Numbered from the stretch's first letter, positions 23,701 to 35,400 are shown. The stretch: 64,000 bases of DNA from Candolleomyces eurysporus (GCA_027579435.1 JANBPK010000730.1:1-64000); one strand, 5' to 3'. Notes: generated from the letters alone by a model not told the origin. Translations and numbers: made by a program.

Positions 23701-24340
23701 ATGAGGTCCAAGTTCAAGGATGAGCACCCCTTCGGTCCGTCTTGCTGTTCATTTCGTGGCCCGTTGCAACCAGTCCTAACGACAGCTTACAGAGAAACGC
23801 AAGGCTGAAGCCGAGCGCATTCGCCAGAAGTATCCGGATCGGATCCCTGTGCGTCCCAATTCCCCTCTCGAGGCCGCCCACCATAATGCTGACCAGGCTT
23901 GTCCCCCATCGTGCCATGTAGGTTATCTGCGAGAAGGCAGATAGAACTGATATACCGACTATAGACAAAAAGAAGTATCTGGTCCCATCGGTGCGTCCAT
24001 TTTCCTCCCCCTTGGTCGTCTGCCAGTCTTACGATTCTCTGGTACCCAGGATCTCACGGTGGGCCAGTTTGTCTATGTCATCCGGAAGAGGATCAAGTTG
24101 GCCCCTGAAAAGGCCATCTTCATCTTCGTCGACGAGGTCCTACCACCCACTGCTGCATTGATGAGCGCAATATACGAGGAGCACAAGTGCGTTTGACATT
24201 ATACCCTCCTTCTGGATGACCGATGGCTGATTTGGCATTGTTGCTACGCTAGGGATGAGGACAACTTCCTCTACGTGAGCTACTCGGGGGAGAATACGTT
24301 CGGACGAGAAGGGTGGATTGAGCTGCCTTCAGATGCATGA
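23701..24340 (+). CDS. atg8: ATG8 autophagy ubiquitin-like protein
   Basis: Ubiquitin-like protein conjugated to phosphatidylethanolamine on the phagophore, needed for autophagosome growth and cargo binding. Five exons encode 127 residues: [90 protein letters not shown], and a last exon with [14 protein letters not shown]. The glycine of ENTFG falls at residue 116, the conserved site cut by ATG4 and lipidated. It is followed by an 11-residue tail [11 protein letters not shown]; yeast Atg8 has a single residue there. All four introns are about 50-70 nt with normal borders. Stop TGA 24338-24340. It lies 240 bp downstream of the SPFH gene on the same strand. Confidence 0.97.
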
Positions 24341-25130
24341 GTTGGGTGCCGTACGTTGTGCATTCTGTGGCTCTCGTTTCTGATCCCTCTCATACATCGA
24401 CATCTTCTTTAATCACATACCTTCTTGCTGGGATTTTCATTTTCCTACATGTATATTACACGCTTTCCAATTTTTCACGTCTATCAACAATATGAAACCA
24501 CTGTATTATTTGGATTTTTCTCGTGTTCCGTTGTGCTGTGGATGATGTGGCGAGTCAGGGTACGTCGTTCGACTATATATTCTGTCAACTGTTAGCTCCG
24601 CAAACAGTACCTAATGATACCGGTCCAGGCGAGTGCCTCATGTTCCTCGGTGTTCTATTCTAACAACTAACCCTGCATGCATCACTAGATATAGAAGGCA
24701 TCATCGGGACCGCCTTGCCTCGCCTTGCCTTCTGCCTGGCAGGCAGTTGCATGCATCTCATGGATCTCCGAACACCCCCAGCGTTTTCTCTTTGTCTCGT
24801 GCCACTGGCTCTCGCCATCGGTCACCCTTGACAAGCGACCCATATCTTCCGCCATTCTCACCACAACCACGGATTGAGCTTGGACCATTGTCCCACTCGC
24901 CTTTGTGCACCACTCACCTGCTTGTTCTTTCCATCTAACGCGCTTGGACGCGTGCGTGGCTACTGGCACAGTGCAGCCTATTTTAAGGTGATTTTCTTTG
25001 CTTCCATCCCCCAAAACCTTCGTGTTTATCTCACTCTCTTTCTCTTTGTGTCTTTAGATCTCGTCCCTGACCGCCCACTCTTCCTTTTTTCCACCTCGAT
25101 CGCGTTTTCCCTCTGCTTTGCTTGCCCAGG
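24341..25130 (+). promoter_or_regulatory. ATG8 3' flank and upstream region of the four-helix protein gene
   Basis: A stretch of 790 bp without a supported gene. The first 250 bp are T-rich, as in a 3' untranslated region. From about 24,850 the sequence becomes strongly pyrimidine-rich (ctcactctctttctctttgtg), the usual look of a basidiomycete leader just before a start codon. A repeated ccttgcct motif occurs near 24,715-24,740. Short open frames here show no conserved content. Confidence 0.4.
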
Positions 25131-26392
25131 ATGAGTCTGAAGGCGGCAGCAGTCAACTTGAAGCCATCCGCAGTTAACTTGAAGCCATCCCAGCTTGAAT
25201 TCGATCACAATGTACACAGCAACAGCAACAGGAACAGCTCTTGCCTCGTTCAAGGCTCTTCTATTCTTTATCGGGACAGACGAGTGAGGACGGCGACGAT
25301 CACGAGGGTTGCGATTATTGGTGCGTTTACTCTTCTACCTATCTGTACCAGAGGATTGACTTGGCTCTACAGTGCTTATCTCTCTCCTTCATTTGGCTTC
25401 GATTTTGCTTTTGACTTTTTCGTTGATTTTGGGCTCTGGCGGAGGTGAGTACTATCTTTACCGACCAGTCAGTCAATCGTGGTATTAAACCGATGCGTAT
25501 TTTCTTTTCGACTAGTTGTAGCTGCTGCAGCGATCAGCGTTGACTGGTTGCCGCTGATCGCTATGGCTATATTCTTGCTTCATCGAGTCAGGTTTCCGCA
25601 GCGCGAGCATATCAGACCGAGGAGTATTTGTTGCTTTTATGCGTTGGGTTTGTTGAGCGGTGGTAAGTACCCTCCCTGGGTCTTTCGAGGTTCGTTTGCA
25701 GACTTGTGCTGACTGTCCTTGGATTGTGATCGCGGATAGTTAACCTCATCTTGTTCATTGTTCGGACTATGACGGACGATCGAGGCCTCGTGAGGGATTT
25801 CGAGAGTTTTGCGAATCCCAGGGCTGCTGCTGCGGCTATACTTGCGATTGCCACCGTCGCTACCTTCCTAGGTGAGTGTCTGTGAGTCACCCTGTCGCTC
25901 CCCTCAACTCACATATCGATCCTTTCCTTTCGAATGTATCTATGAACAGGGTTCGTAGGTCTATACGTCTCCTACGCCGGGTGTTACGTCGAAACGCGAC
26001 CTAGACGACCTAAACCCTTCATCTCGGGGCCGATGCTCGACTGGCATCCGCATCCCGTCGATACGCCCACGCACTCCTTGTACCAGAGCCATTCCTTGGA
26101 GTTGGGGCATGTCAGGGGGAAGTATATTCCTGGGTTGATCCCACCTTGGAAAGGAGGGTCTGAATCTGAGCGGGCGGCTTCGCCTTGGCAGCCGCCCTCG
26201 TATCTGAATTCGAACCGGGATTCCGTGGCACGAAGCCAGAGGAGCTTTGGAAGTATGAATCGGTGGTCGAGGTCGTCTGAGCCTGATGGGAACGGACATG
26301 GGTATTATGGGCAGGACCAGTGGGGTAGGGTTGCGAGGGTACCTCCGCCGAAGAGGGTGTGGAGTGGCGTTTCGCTCAATGGACGGATTTGA
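25131..26392 (+). CDS. Four-helix membrane protein, function unknown
   Basis: I do not recognise this protein. Five exons (25131-25320, 25373-25444, 25516-25662, 25740-25871, 25950-26392) join in frame to 327 residues. After a polar N-terminus with a duplicated LKPSAVNLKPS come four hydrophobic segments: VAIIVLISLLHLASILLLTF, DWLPLIAMAIFLL, CFYALGLLSGVNLILFIV and AILAIATVATFLGFVGLYVS. A 130-residue hydrophilic C-terminal tail rich in Pro, Ser and Arg follows (HPVDTPTHSLYQSHSLELGH, NRWSRSSEPDGNGHGYYGQD). Four helices with a long cytosolic tail recalls MARVEL-like proteins, but this is only a shape comparison. The first intron was placed because it joins hydrophobic segments in frame; without it the frame fails at the next splice. 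Confidence 0.65.
25156..25190 (+). repeat. Short tandem duplication in the membrane-protein N-terminus
   Basis: The string aacttgaagccatcc occurs twice, 18 bases apart, encoding the repeated peptide VNLKPS. It looks like a recent in-frame slippage or duplication. Confidence 0.6.
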
Positions 26393-26535
26393 GGGGTGCC
26401 TTGGGATCTTTGTGTATTGTTTATGTATGTCTAGTAGAGATGAATGCAGGCGTTCGTTGACGATCGATAGAAAGAATGCTAGAGGATACAAAGATAGCAG
26501 GTAATGAGTTAGAAGCATGAAAGTAGAGTATCGGG

Positions 26536-28087
26536 TCATGACTCTGCCTGGGTGAGGCTGAGTTCGAGCGCATCCCAATCGACATTCTTGGATTCTTCAT
26601 CTTCTTCCTCCCAGTACCTGTCCCATTCGTCTTCTTTTGACTCTTCCTGTGATTGAGACGCCTGAGCAGGTGCAGTAAATTCTGGTAGGGTGGTCGCATT
26701 GTTCTGGCTGAGATTCTGGATCTGTGCTGGTTCTTCACTCTCCTCATTTGCAAAGCCGTATGATTGGGCTTTCAGTTCTTCTAACAGGGAGTCGTCAGGG
26801 AGGACTCGGAATCCTTCATGTGTGATGATGTAGTCCAGGGAAACAGAAGGGGCGACAGAGCTGAAGATGACGCTGAGTCGTCGTACCAGTGTAGCTTGTT
26901 GCGCGTCGTCATCATTTACCGGTGCCTGCGCCTGTTGGCCTGAGCTATTGCTGCTACCATCCACTCTGGCCTTCTTTTGCTGTTGAGGCTGATGTAGCAG
27001 CAACTCGCTCTCATCGATATACCGCCGTCTTCCTGTCTTGCTGAGCATAATTCGAGCATTGAGCTGGTTCGCCCAGACAAGTCCGAGACTCGCTTCTTTC
27101 GTGTTCTCTCCGGGAACACTATTGCATGTGTTGAACCAACGTGATTTGTCACTGTAAACTAGGTCTTTCGAAGAGGAGGGTGCTGGTCCGCGCTCGAAGC
27201 GGTCAATGACCTCGTTGATGACGACGACAGCGACGTTGTATGTGCCTGCGACTGTGTGTAGTGCGGATGCGATTCGGTTGAGGTCTTTTGAGCGGTCGAA
27301 TAGGGTTGTTTTGGACGTCTTTTCAGAGGAGTGGAAGAGCTCGGTCAGAGCGTCTATAATGACTAGTTTCACAGGCCTATGTGAGGAGGCTTTCTGTTGA
27401 ATGAAGGAGGGTAAGACGTTTGTGAGGATATTTTGGAGGATAGGCACGGTGGATATTGATATGGTGTGGACGTGGTCCAGTCCGCAATCGGGTGAGAGTT
27501 GACTGTTTGAGTCGGCAATTTGTTTGAGTCTCCCTGTAGGTAGTTTTGCGGAGGTTGTCAGGTAGCATGTTGAACCAGAGATTCCACCGAGCTCTGGAGG
27601 GTTTTGGACGAACAGGGAGAGTTGGAGAGCGACTTGAGTTTTTCCTGCAGAACTGGCGCATTTCTTCTAATCAGGAGGATAGAAAGAGCGTTGACAGGCT
27701 CACCTTTCTCCAACGATCTCCCAAAGCATGCCTGTACGAATACCTCCGCCAAGGGCTTGGTCAAGAATGTGGTCGCCAGTCGAGAATATTTCGTCCAGAG
27801 GTTCGGTGAGCTCATCCAGCTGGATCATGTTTGCCATCGGACAAGCTTTGAGCAGCTTCTCGTATATTATCTTTGCATCCTGAGCAGAGATCTTGCACCG
27901 ACGTGCGACGTCACCGAGTGGAAGGACCAGGAGCTCTGCGAAAGAGCCGATGTTTCCTGTAACCTATGGTCGTCAGACGCGAATAGAATCAGTTCCAATG
28001 CATTTTCTTGCCTATCCTGAGTGCATTTTTCTGATTTGCAGAGAGAGGGGACTGTTGTATTGGCGTATCAATGTTGAATTCCATCAT
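26536..28087 (-). CDS. Rad57/XRCC3-type RecA-like recombinase paralogue
   Basis: ATP-binding Rad51 paralogue that helps load or stabilise Rad51 filaments in homologous recombination. It starts MMEFNIDTPIQQSPLSANQK. A helix-hairpin-like N-terminal region reads IGSFAELLVLPLGDVARRCK and ISAQDAKIIYEKLLKACPM, then GDHILDQALGGGIRTGMLWE. Walker A is GESSAGKTQVALQL and Walker B is VKLVIIDALTELF. Further blocks are NVAVVVINEVIDRFERGPAP, SLGLVWANQLNARIMLSKTG and RRRYIDESELLL. The C-terminal half of the last exon is long and acidic, with coiled or disordered text (EEDEESKNVDWDALEL), so the total near 500 residues exceeds typical XRCC3. The SSAGKTQ form of Walker A is closer to XRCC3 than to Rad51 itself. 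The first intron has a GC donor. It is divergent from the nitrilase gene 116 bp away. Confidence 0.82.
27957..28011 (-). other. GC-AG intron of the Rad57/XRCC3-like gene
   Basis: On the minus strand the exon end ATAG is followed by gcaaga and the intron ends gttacag, 55 nt in all. Only this splice joins ALRIG to NIGSFAELL in frame. The GCAAG donor after AG is the standard context of the minor GC-AG class. Confidence 0.65.
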
Positions 28088-28203
28088 GGCTGGACCAAAA
28101 GCGCGTCAAGTTCGCGTGTCTGCTAAACGCGTCCCGGGCAAACGGTCCGACTATTCAGAATCATAGCGCCCGATATTGCCGAGGGCGAACTCTACCCTCA
28201 ACC
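28088..28203. promoter_or_regulatory. Compact divergent promoter with an ACGCGT box
   Basis: Only 116 bp separate the start codons of the recombinase paralogue and the nitrilase. An ACGCGT sits at 28127-28132, 40 bp from the recombinase ATG. MBF-type boxes commonly control S-phase and repair genes in yeasts; its use here is inference. Confidence 0.45.
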
Positions 28204-29570
28204 ATGTCGACGCTAACAAGGGCACCAGTGCTCAAGCCATTCACCTTGGCCCTCATCCAACTGGGGAATATTGGAGCTAACAAGGCTGCGAACCTCAAAC
28301 ATGCAAGGGAAATGATACAAAAGGCAGTAACAAATCATGGATCGAACAAGAAGCCTGACCTCGTCGTCCTACCTGTATGCATGGCTTGCTTTGGATCCGC
28401 ACTTTCTGTGAATTGAGATGGACTGACTGGCAGGAATGCTTCAACTCACCATATGGTGTCACCCACTTTCCGGAATATGCAGAAAGGATTGGGTATACTC
28501 CTGGCAAACCGTTCAGTCCTGACAGCAGCGAGAGCGAGAGTGTGAAGATGCTTTCTGCTGCTGCTAAAGAGAACCAGACATGGCTCATCGGAGGTAGATG
28601 ATGTCTGCTTCTTGGTTTATCGGTCTTTTCTGAAATCGGGATAGGCTCGATTCCGGAGAAGGACCCTCAGGACGACAAGTTGTACAACACTTGTACTGTC
28701 TACAACCCTCAAGGTACGCCTTGTGTTATCGGACTGTGTAGCCCTTGTTGAAGCATTTCTTGCACAGGGGACTTGGTTGTGATGCACCGCAAGGTTCACC
28801 TCTTTGACATTGATATTCCAGGAAAGATAACGTTCAAGGTGGGTACGAGGCTGTAGATAACGCTTAATGCTGACACTAGCCTTAGGAAAGCGAGACGCTG
28901 ACAGGAGGGACTACCCTGAATTCGTTTGATACCGGTAAACTGCACGATAAATTGAAATACCTCGACTCAACAGTGTATAGAATTTGCTCGGATTGGACTT
29001 GGGATCTGCTATGACATCAGGTTCCCTGAGCTAGCCATGATCGCTGCACGACGAGGCTGCCAGGTTCTGGTTTATCCCGGTGCATTTAATTTGACGACAG
29101 GGCCCCTTCATTGGGAGCTCCTTCAGCGCGGCCGGTGCGTGCTGTATCAGTTGTGCTGTTGAATTGCCTAACAGCCCGGGCAACAGCGCAAATGACAACC
29201 AGGTGTTTGTTTCGATGTGCAGCCCTGCGCGGGACATGACTGCGGGCTACCATGCGGTGAGTCGTGCGCTAATTACAAAGAACAAGAGTTGACGAGGCTC
29301 TCAGTGGGGACACTCGATGGTTGTGGATCCTATGCAAGTATATATTCCATGGGGAAACTGCGCGTGCTGACTGTGTGCTAGTGGCAAGGTGTTGGCCGAG
29401 GCCAGCGAGAAGGAAGAAATTGTGTATGCTGACATCGGTGAGTGTACTCTGCCCCTGTGAGTCATTGCTGACTAGCTGCAGACCCCAAGACGCTGGAAGA
29501 GACGCGAAGGGGGATTCCGGTGACGACGCAGCGGCGGTTTGACGTCTACGGGGATGTGAGCAAGATGTAG
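28204..29570 (+). CDS. Nitrilase-family omega-amidase (NIT2 type)
   Basis: Carbon-nitrogen hydrolase that probably removes the amide from alpha-ketoglutaramate or alpha-ketosuccinamate, a clean-up step of glutamine transamination. It starts [20 protein letters not shown]. The catalytic triad is visible: Glu in [12 protein letters not shown], Lys in [16 protein letters not shown] and Cys in [15 protein letters not shown]. Other family blocks are [69 protein letters not shown] and [17 protein letters not shown]. The C-terminus [20 protein letters not shown] is characteristic of NIT2. About 300 residues, the usual length, with about eight short introns. It has no targeting sequence, so cytosolic is likely. 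Confidence 0.92.
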
Positions 29571-29738
29571 ACTAGTTTCCTTTTTAGTAAGATCTGTAGA
29601 AAACCGTGGATGGTCGTGGAACGATCACCTTTTTGACAAGAAATTGGACGCCCAAGGCTAAATTTAAATAAATGGCTGTCGTCTCCCCTGCACAGCTTAC
29701 TCTTCCTCTTCTCCCTCCCTCATCTACATATTTCTACC

Positions 29739-31220
29739 ATGGTCAAGGAAACGTGAGTGCAGCGCCCCGAGCCCTTCCCCCNATGCCCATCGTCCTCATC
29801 GTCTTTGTCCAGAAAATTTTACGATCTCCTCGAAGTCGACCCCGATGCCTCTGACGTAGACCTCAAAAAGGCCTATCGCAAAAAGTACTACTCTTGCCTC
29901 GCTCTCTAGTTTACCTTTCTCATCTCGTCGCAGGGCCTTGAGACTGCACCCCGATAAAGGCGGCGATCCCGAGCTCTTCAAAGAGGTGACACACGCGTAT
30001 GTCCCCCTGACGCCTTGCTTTGCAATCACCTCCATCCTTACCATCTCTTAGATATGAGGTCCTCTCGGACTCCCAGAAGCGAGCCATTTACGACCAGCGG
30101 GGCGAAGCCGGACTGTCAGAGCAGGGTGGCATGGGTGGCATGGACGCTCACGTACGTGTCCTCGTGCTGTTAACATCACGCCGCAGTGCACTTAACACCT
30201 TTTCTTTTCACAGGACCTGTTCAGCCAACTCTTTGGTGGAGGAGGTGGCTTCTTTGGAGGGCCCGGTGGTGGCCAGAGGTCGGGTCCGCGTAAAACCAAG
30301 GATCTCGTCCATCGCGTCCATGTCACACTCGAAGACCTCTACAAGGGCAAGACCACCAAGCTCGCTCTCACTCGCAATATCATCTGTGTCAAGTGTAAAG
30401 GCAAAGGTGGCAAGGAGGGCGCTGTGCGGACGTGCACCAACTGTGCTGGACGGGGTGTCAAGACCATTCTGCGTCAAATGGGCCCTATGATCCAACAAAT
30501 CCAGTCACCTTGCGACGAATGTTCAGGATCTGGTGAAATGATTAACCCACGCGACCGATGTACAAACTGCAAGGGAAAGAAGGTCGTGCCAGAGAAGAAG
30601 ATCTTGGAGGTGCACATCGACAAGGGAATGAGGAACGGCCAGACGGTCACCTTCAACGGCGAGAGTGACCAGGCGCCTGGAGCGGAGTCTGGCGATGTGG
30701 TTATCGTGATTGAGGAGAAGCCTCATGAACGATTCCAGCGGCAAGATAACGATCTCATTACAGAGGTCGAGATCGATCTGTTAACCGCTCTCGGTGGTGG
30801 CCAGTTTTCCATCAAGCATCTAGACGACCGTACGTTGGTGGTCACTCTTGTGCAAGGCGAGGTTATCAAGGATGGTGAGCTGCCGTTCTTATATTTCACA
30901 CATAACATCACCAACTGACTGTCCTTCCAGGTGATCTCAAGGTGATCCATGGTCAGGGCATGCCCTCACTCCGGCATCACGAGCCCGGAGATCTCTTTGT
31001 TAAACTCTCCGTCAAATTCCCCGAACACATCGACCCCGCTGTTATCTCCCACCTCGAGCAAGCTCTTCCTCCAAGGAAACCTATGGACCCGATCGAGAAG
31101 GGTGCTCACATCGAAGAAGTCGTTCTTGCTGAGCCCGACCAGAGACGGCGACCCGACTCACGAGACGACGCTATGGATGAGGACGGAGACGAGCCGCGTG
31201 TGCAGTGCGGAAACCAGTGA
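29739..31220 (+). CDS. Class A DnaJ co-chaperone (Ydj1/Mas5 type) with CaaX end
   Basis: Hsp70 co-chaperone that stimulates Hsp70 ATP hydrolysis and delivers clients. It starts MVKETKFYDLLEVDPDASD. The J domain carries the HPD motif in LRLHPDKGGDPELFKE. A Gly/Phe region (LFGGGGGFFGGPGGG) precedes four zinc-finger repeats: CVKCKGKG, CTNCAGRG, CDECSGSG and CTNCKGKK. The client-binding domain shows EVHIDKGMRNGQTVTFNGE and HEPGDLFVKLSVKFP. The C-terminus is VQCGNQ, a CaaX-type box as in Ydj1, so farnesylation and ER or nuclear-envelope association are likely. Four introns lie near the 5' end and one near the 3' end; the N at 29782 is intronic. An AT-rich aaatttaaataaat 65-80 bp upstream may be the TATA element. 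Confidence 0.95.
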
Positions 31221-31334
31221 TAGGATAGGTTTGTGTAGAGTTGTGCTAGAGAGCAGTTTTCATTTGGCATTTAGACTGTTTTTGTATGTGGATACATCTG
31301 CTTGTTCATTAATTCACCCTCGTCGCATTAGCGC

Positions 31335-32091
31335 TTAGCAAGCCCAGCTAGTCTGTGTATTGGATAGCTTTTGTCAAGTTCACTTTCGGACAATGATCAT
31401 GTCTTGTACGCTTACCTCTGGATTCTGCTTGAACTCGTTGTAGTCGGTGAGGTTGAAGAAGCTCACTTCGGTTTCGTTCTCTGTCGTCAAAGTTGAAGAA
31501 TATTTACTTTTTTTAGACTCAAAGAAGCGACCCACCGAATCCGAGAGAGTCAAGGGTCTTGGTGTCGTCTGTTAATAGCCAGTCGTCATGGTCGAGATTG
31601 ATGATGAGATTCGAAGTCTGGTACAGCGGTAGCGATTTTCTCAGATCGCATGAGCGGAGCTTGAGGGTTCGCTTGCTATACCTTGGCACCATGGGCTTTT
31701 GTATATAGCTTCAGAGTGTCTGGGAATGAGAACAGTTGGTATCGTTATCCCGTGAGTTCTGTGAAGAGTGGATGCGATTGATTTTGATGTAGAGTAGACG
31801 AACCGAGCTGCACGTTTTTGTAGGGCTTCCATCCTGGCTGTGTTTGGATGGCTAAGCTCAACCGTATCAGCGACCCGTTCGTGGAATGTGAGCATGGGAA
31901 TAGAGCATTTTTGCCTCGTAGGACGCACCGTTCTTTGCTCTTTCCTTGAGATCGGCGACGGTTGTTGTGAGTAGGTTTACGTCGTGCAGGACGAGGCTTT
32001 TCTCGGTTCTAAACTTGAAGGACTTGATGATACGAATGGTGAGTGTTGCCGCGGTTTGGGGCTTCTGCTCGTTTGTGAGAGTTTCCGACAT
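31335..32091 (-). CDS. UPF0538 family protein (C2orf76 homologue)
   Basis: Small conserved eukaryotic protein of unknown function, about 130 residues. It starts MSETLTNEQKPQTAATLTIR. The conserved core reads IIKSFKFRTEKSLVLHDVNL, TVADLKERAK, GWKPYKNVQLDTLKLYTKAH, SNLIINLDHDDWLLTDDTKT, FENETEVSFFNLTDYNEFK and ends NPETSWAC. The pattern of a ubiquitin-like beta start, a helix, the DDD-like acidic centre and the final NPxTSW matches the family as I remember it. Five short introns, including one with a GTATAG donor, are needed. A minus-strand ORF at 31641-31928 is a shadow read through introns. Divergent from the beta-glucosidase gene. Confidence 0.8.
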
Positions 32092-32463
32092 GATGAGAGG
32101 ATGAGATAGAGAGTCATTTTGAAGCTGTTAATTCGGGACGATGAACGGGGTCCAAAAGGAGAGCGGGTCTCCCATCAAAATCTTATCTTATCTCTTTTCT
32201 TTTCTGACCACCATCCACGGCCGGACCCACTGGTTTGCGTCGCTTGTTCCGAATACCAATTAACCCTCTAGTTGAAACTAAACCACTAAACCTGCGTACG
32301 GTACGCTTGGCCATCAGATGACTACTCGGGTGGGGGAACATGTACCGAGAAAACGCCGCATTTCTGGATCTACCCCAGCTATTTAAGACGTGAAGAGTAC
32401 TGTGACTGGGCCCCGGGGTTCACTTTTTTCCCTTCTTTGTTCTGTTGCTCTCCTTTCTCAGTC
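32092..32463. promoter_or_regulatory. Divergent promoter, UPF0538 / GH3 beta-glucosidase
   Basis: A stretch of 372 bp between divergent starts. A TATTTAAG element near 32379-32387 lies about 80 bp before the beta-glucosidase ATG. Downstream of it is a T/C-rich leader (cacttttttcccttctttg). No ORF is supported. Confidence 0.45.
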
Positions 32464-35400
32464 ATGAATCGCTCATTTCTCACCGCCTCGGTCGAGGAAC
32501 TCGTCAAAAAGCTCAAGGTTGACGAGAAGATTGCTCTGCTCGGTGCACCGAACTGGTGGAATACCACGTCGATACCGAGGCTCGAGATTCCTTCTATTCG
32601 TATGAGCGATGGACCGAATGTACGTCTCGTCTAGCCGTGACCGTATGCGTTGTTGGTTCTCTAATTCTCCATGAAATGGACAGGGAATCAGAGGCTCTTC
32701 TCATTTCGTCTCAACGCCCGCTCAATGCATCCCTGTACGTTCACGTCCACTCCATCTGTCCTTAAGTTCCGAGACGCTTATCGAGCGCGACGTAACAGTG
32801 TGCCACGTCGTTAGCATCGACGTTTGACCCTGAATTGATCTACCAAGCTGGTGTATTCCTGGGTAAAGAGGCTAAAATCAAGTCCTCTGTCGTGTTGCTT
32901 GCCCCGACTTGCAATATCCAGCGCACACCGCTTGGTGGGAGGTCCTTTGAGTCATTCTCGGAGGATCCCCATCTCTCAGGTGCGTCTTAAACCCAACAAC
33001 GTTCGTCAATTAGAGTGAGACGTTTACTCTCGTCTGTCACATTTACTTCCCAGGTACAATGGCTGCTGCCTATGTAAACGGTCTCCAGTCTGAAGGAGTT
33101 TCTGCGAGTACGTCACATCGCTTCTGCTTCTTATTGGTTCCTGGAGTTGACGGCCTTCCTTGTTCCTCGTACCTTTTTCGTTCGCTTTACTAGCGATCAA
33201 GCACCTTGTCGGTAATGACCAGGAGCATGAGAGGACCGCAGCCGACTCTGTCGTGTCTGAGCGGGCCTTGCGAGAGGTTTATCTCTACCCGTGAGTTTGG
33301 CGAATTCTCAAAGTCCAAGTTTCGCGTCTGACGAGCATTGTCTCCAGATTCATGATGGCCCAGAAACATGCCCAGCCTGGTGCATATATGACATCGTGAG
33401 TCGCTGTGTTTCTCATCTTATATCAGTCTTTACTGACGATTTGGGGGTGACTGAATAGATATGGGCGAATCAAAGGGGTTCACTGCTCCGAGAATCGCGA
33501 ACTCCTCACGGGCATCCTTCGTGACGAATGGAAATTTGATGGAGTAGTTATCAGCGATTGGTGAGCATTCCTTCGGGTCAACCTCGAAATAATTTCATGG
33601 AGCCGGTTCCACTAACTTACGATTCCCCTTGCTACAACATAGGTTCGGCACCTACGGCGTTGATGGAGGGATTAATGCTGGCCTTGATCTTGAAATGCCA
33701 GGACCTCCCCGATGGAGAACGCCTCTTCTCGTATTGCACTGTTTATCCGCGCAGAAATTGCTCTCGTCCACTATTGACGAACGGGTGACTAATTTACTCA
33801 AGTGGGTGCAGAGGCAGGCAAAAAAGAACCCTGATGTGGTGTACGGAGATGGGATCGAACGCTCCCGCGACACTCCCGAGGGTCGGCAGTTCTGTCGTAA
33901 TTTGGCGGCCGAGGGGATTGTGCTGTTGAAGAACCAGGGTAATGTTTTGCCACTGGGACAGGCGGGGAAGACCAAGATTTTGGTGACCGGTGCGAATGTT
34001 CATGCGAACGTCATCTCTGGTGGAGGTTCCGCTGCGTTGAAGCCGACTTATATCGCCGCGCCTTTGGACAGCATCAAGCAAGCTGCGCCGAAGGACTATG
34101 AAATAACTCAGACCGTTGGATGCTACGGTAAGTTCGCTATGATTTACGAGAGGTTCGTGCTGACGCAACCGTTATTCAGCCCACAAATACCTGCCCACTC
34201 TTGAGAGTAAATTGACGACACCAAGCGGAGAGAAGGGTTGGTCCTGTACCTTCTACGCCCACGATGACGCGGGAAATCCAACCATAGAGTTGGAGTCCTT
34301 CGTTCTTCACGACACGCGCGTGAAGTTGAATGACTTCTTACCTGCCGGATTGACCCCTGAATGGACAATCAAACTGCGAGGTACTTTGACCCTCGATGCA
34401 ACTGGTCCATTCGAATTCGGTTTGACCGTTGCTGGTACGTCTTTTTTTTGACTTTCTTTAATCCTCCGATCTGAGGTGTTACAGGTCGCGCCAAGTTGTG
34501 GTTGGATGATAAGCTGACCATCGATAATTGGACTAAGCAAACCCCTGGTGATTTCTTCTATGGGTATGTTACAGCTCCAATTTGAATTAGTGCACTGGCT
34601 CATTCTCCCATTAGCCAGGGTACTGTCGAGGAAAAGGCTACTGTTCAGGTCACGGCTGGAAAGCCACTCCAAGTTCTCGTTCAATACACCAACACGATGC
34701 CTCCTGCTTCTGATGAGAATGGAGAGCAACGTCTCTCTCAGCCCGCATTGATGAAAGGCGTGGTACGTGGAATTGGTTCATTTGAACGCACTGGAACCTG
34801 GCTCATGGAGTGCTGGGAGTAGCGGTTAGGTGGTTGCCCGAAGATAAACGGGGAGGAAGCCATTGCAGAGGCGGTCTCCCTAGCTAAGGACGCCGATGCC
34901 GTCGTCGTCATCGCTGGCCTTTCTCCTGAATGGGAGAGCGAGGGCTTCGATCGACCATCGCTGACTCTGCCAGGGCGTCAGGATGAGCTAATTGAACGAC
35001 TTGGATCGGTGAACTCGAACGTCATCGTCGTCGTCCAAGCTGTAAGCCCATTGTCGTTTCTATTTGAATCCAGATGCTCATCTAAACTCCAAGGGTTCCG
35101 CTGTCTCGATGCCATGGGTAGACAAAGTTGCTGGCGTTCTTCAGACATGGTACTCTGGGAACGAGACTGGAAACGCTCTCGCGGACGTTTTGTTCGGAAA
35201 CGTGAACCCTGGAGGACGGTTGCCAATCACGCTCCCTGTGCGGGAGCAAGATATACCTGCTCACCTGAATGATAAGTGCGAGGATGGACAGATTCAGTGA
35301 GTTCAAAAATCTTCCTTGTTCGAGCGCAACGTTGAGGTTTTGAATAGCTATCGGGAGGATCTCTATGTGGGATACAAGCACTATCAAGCTCGCGGAATCA

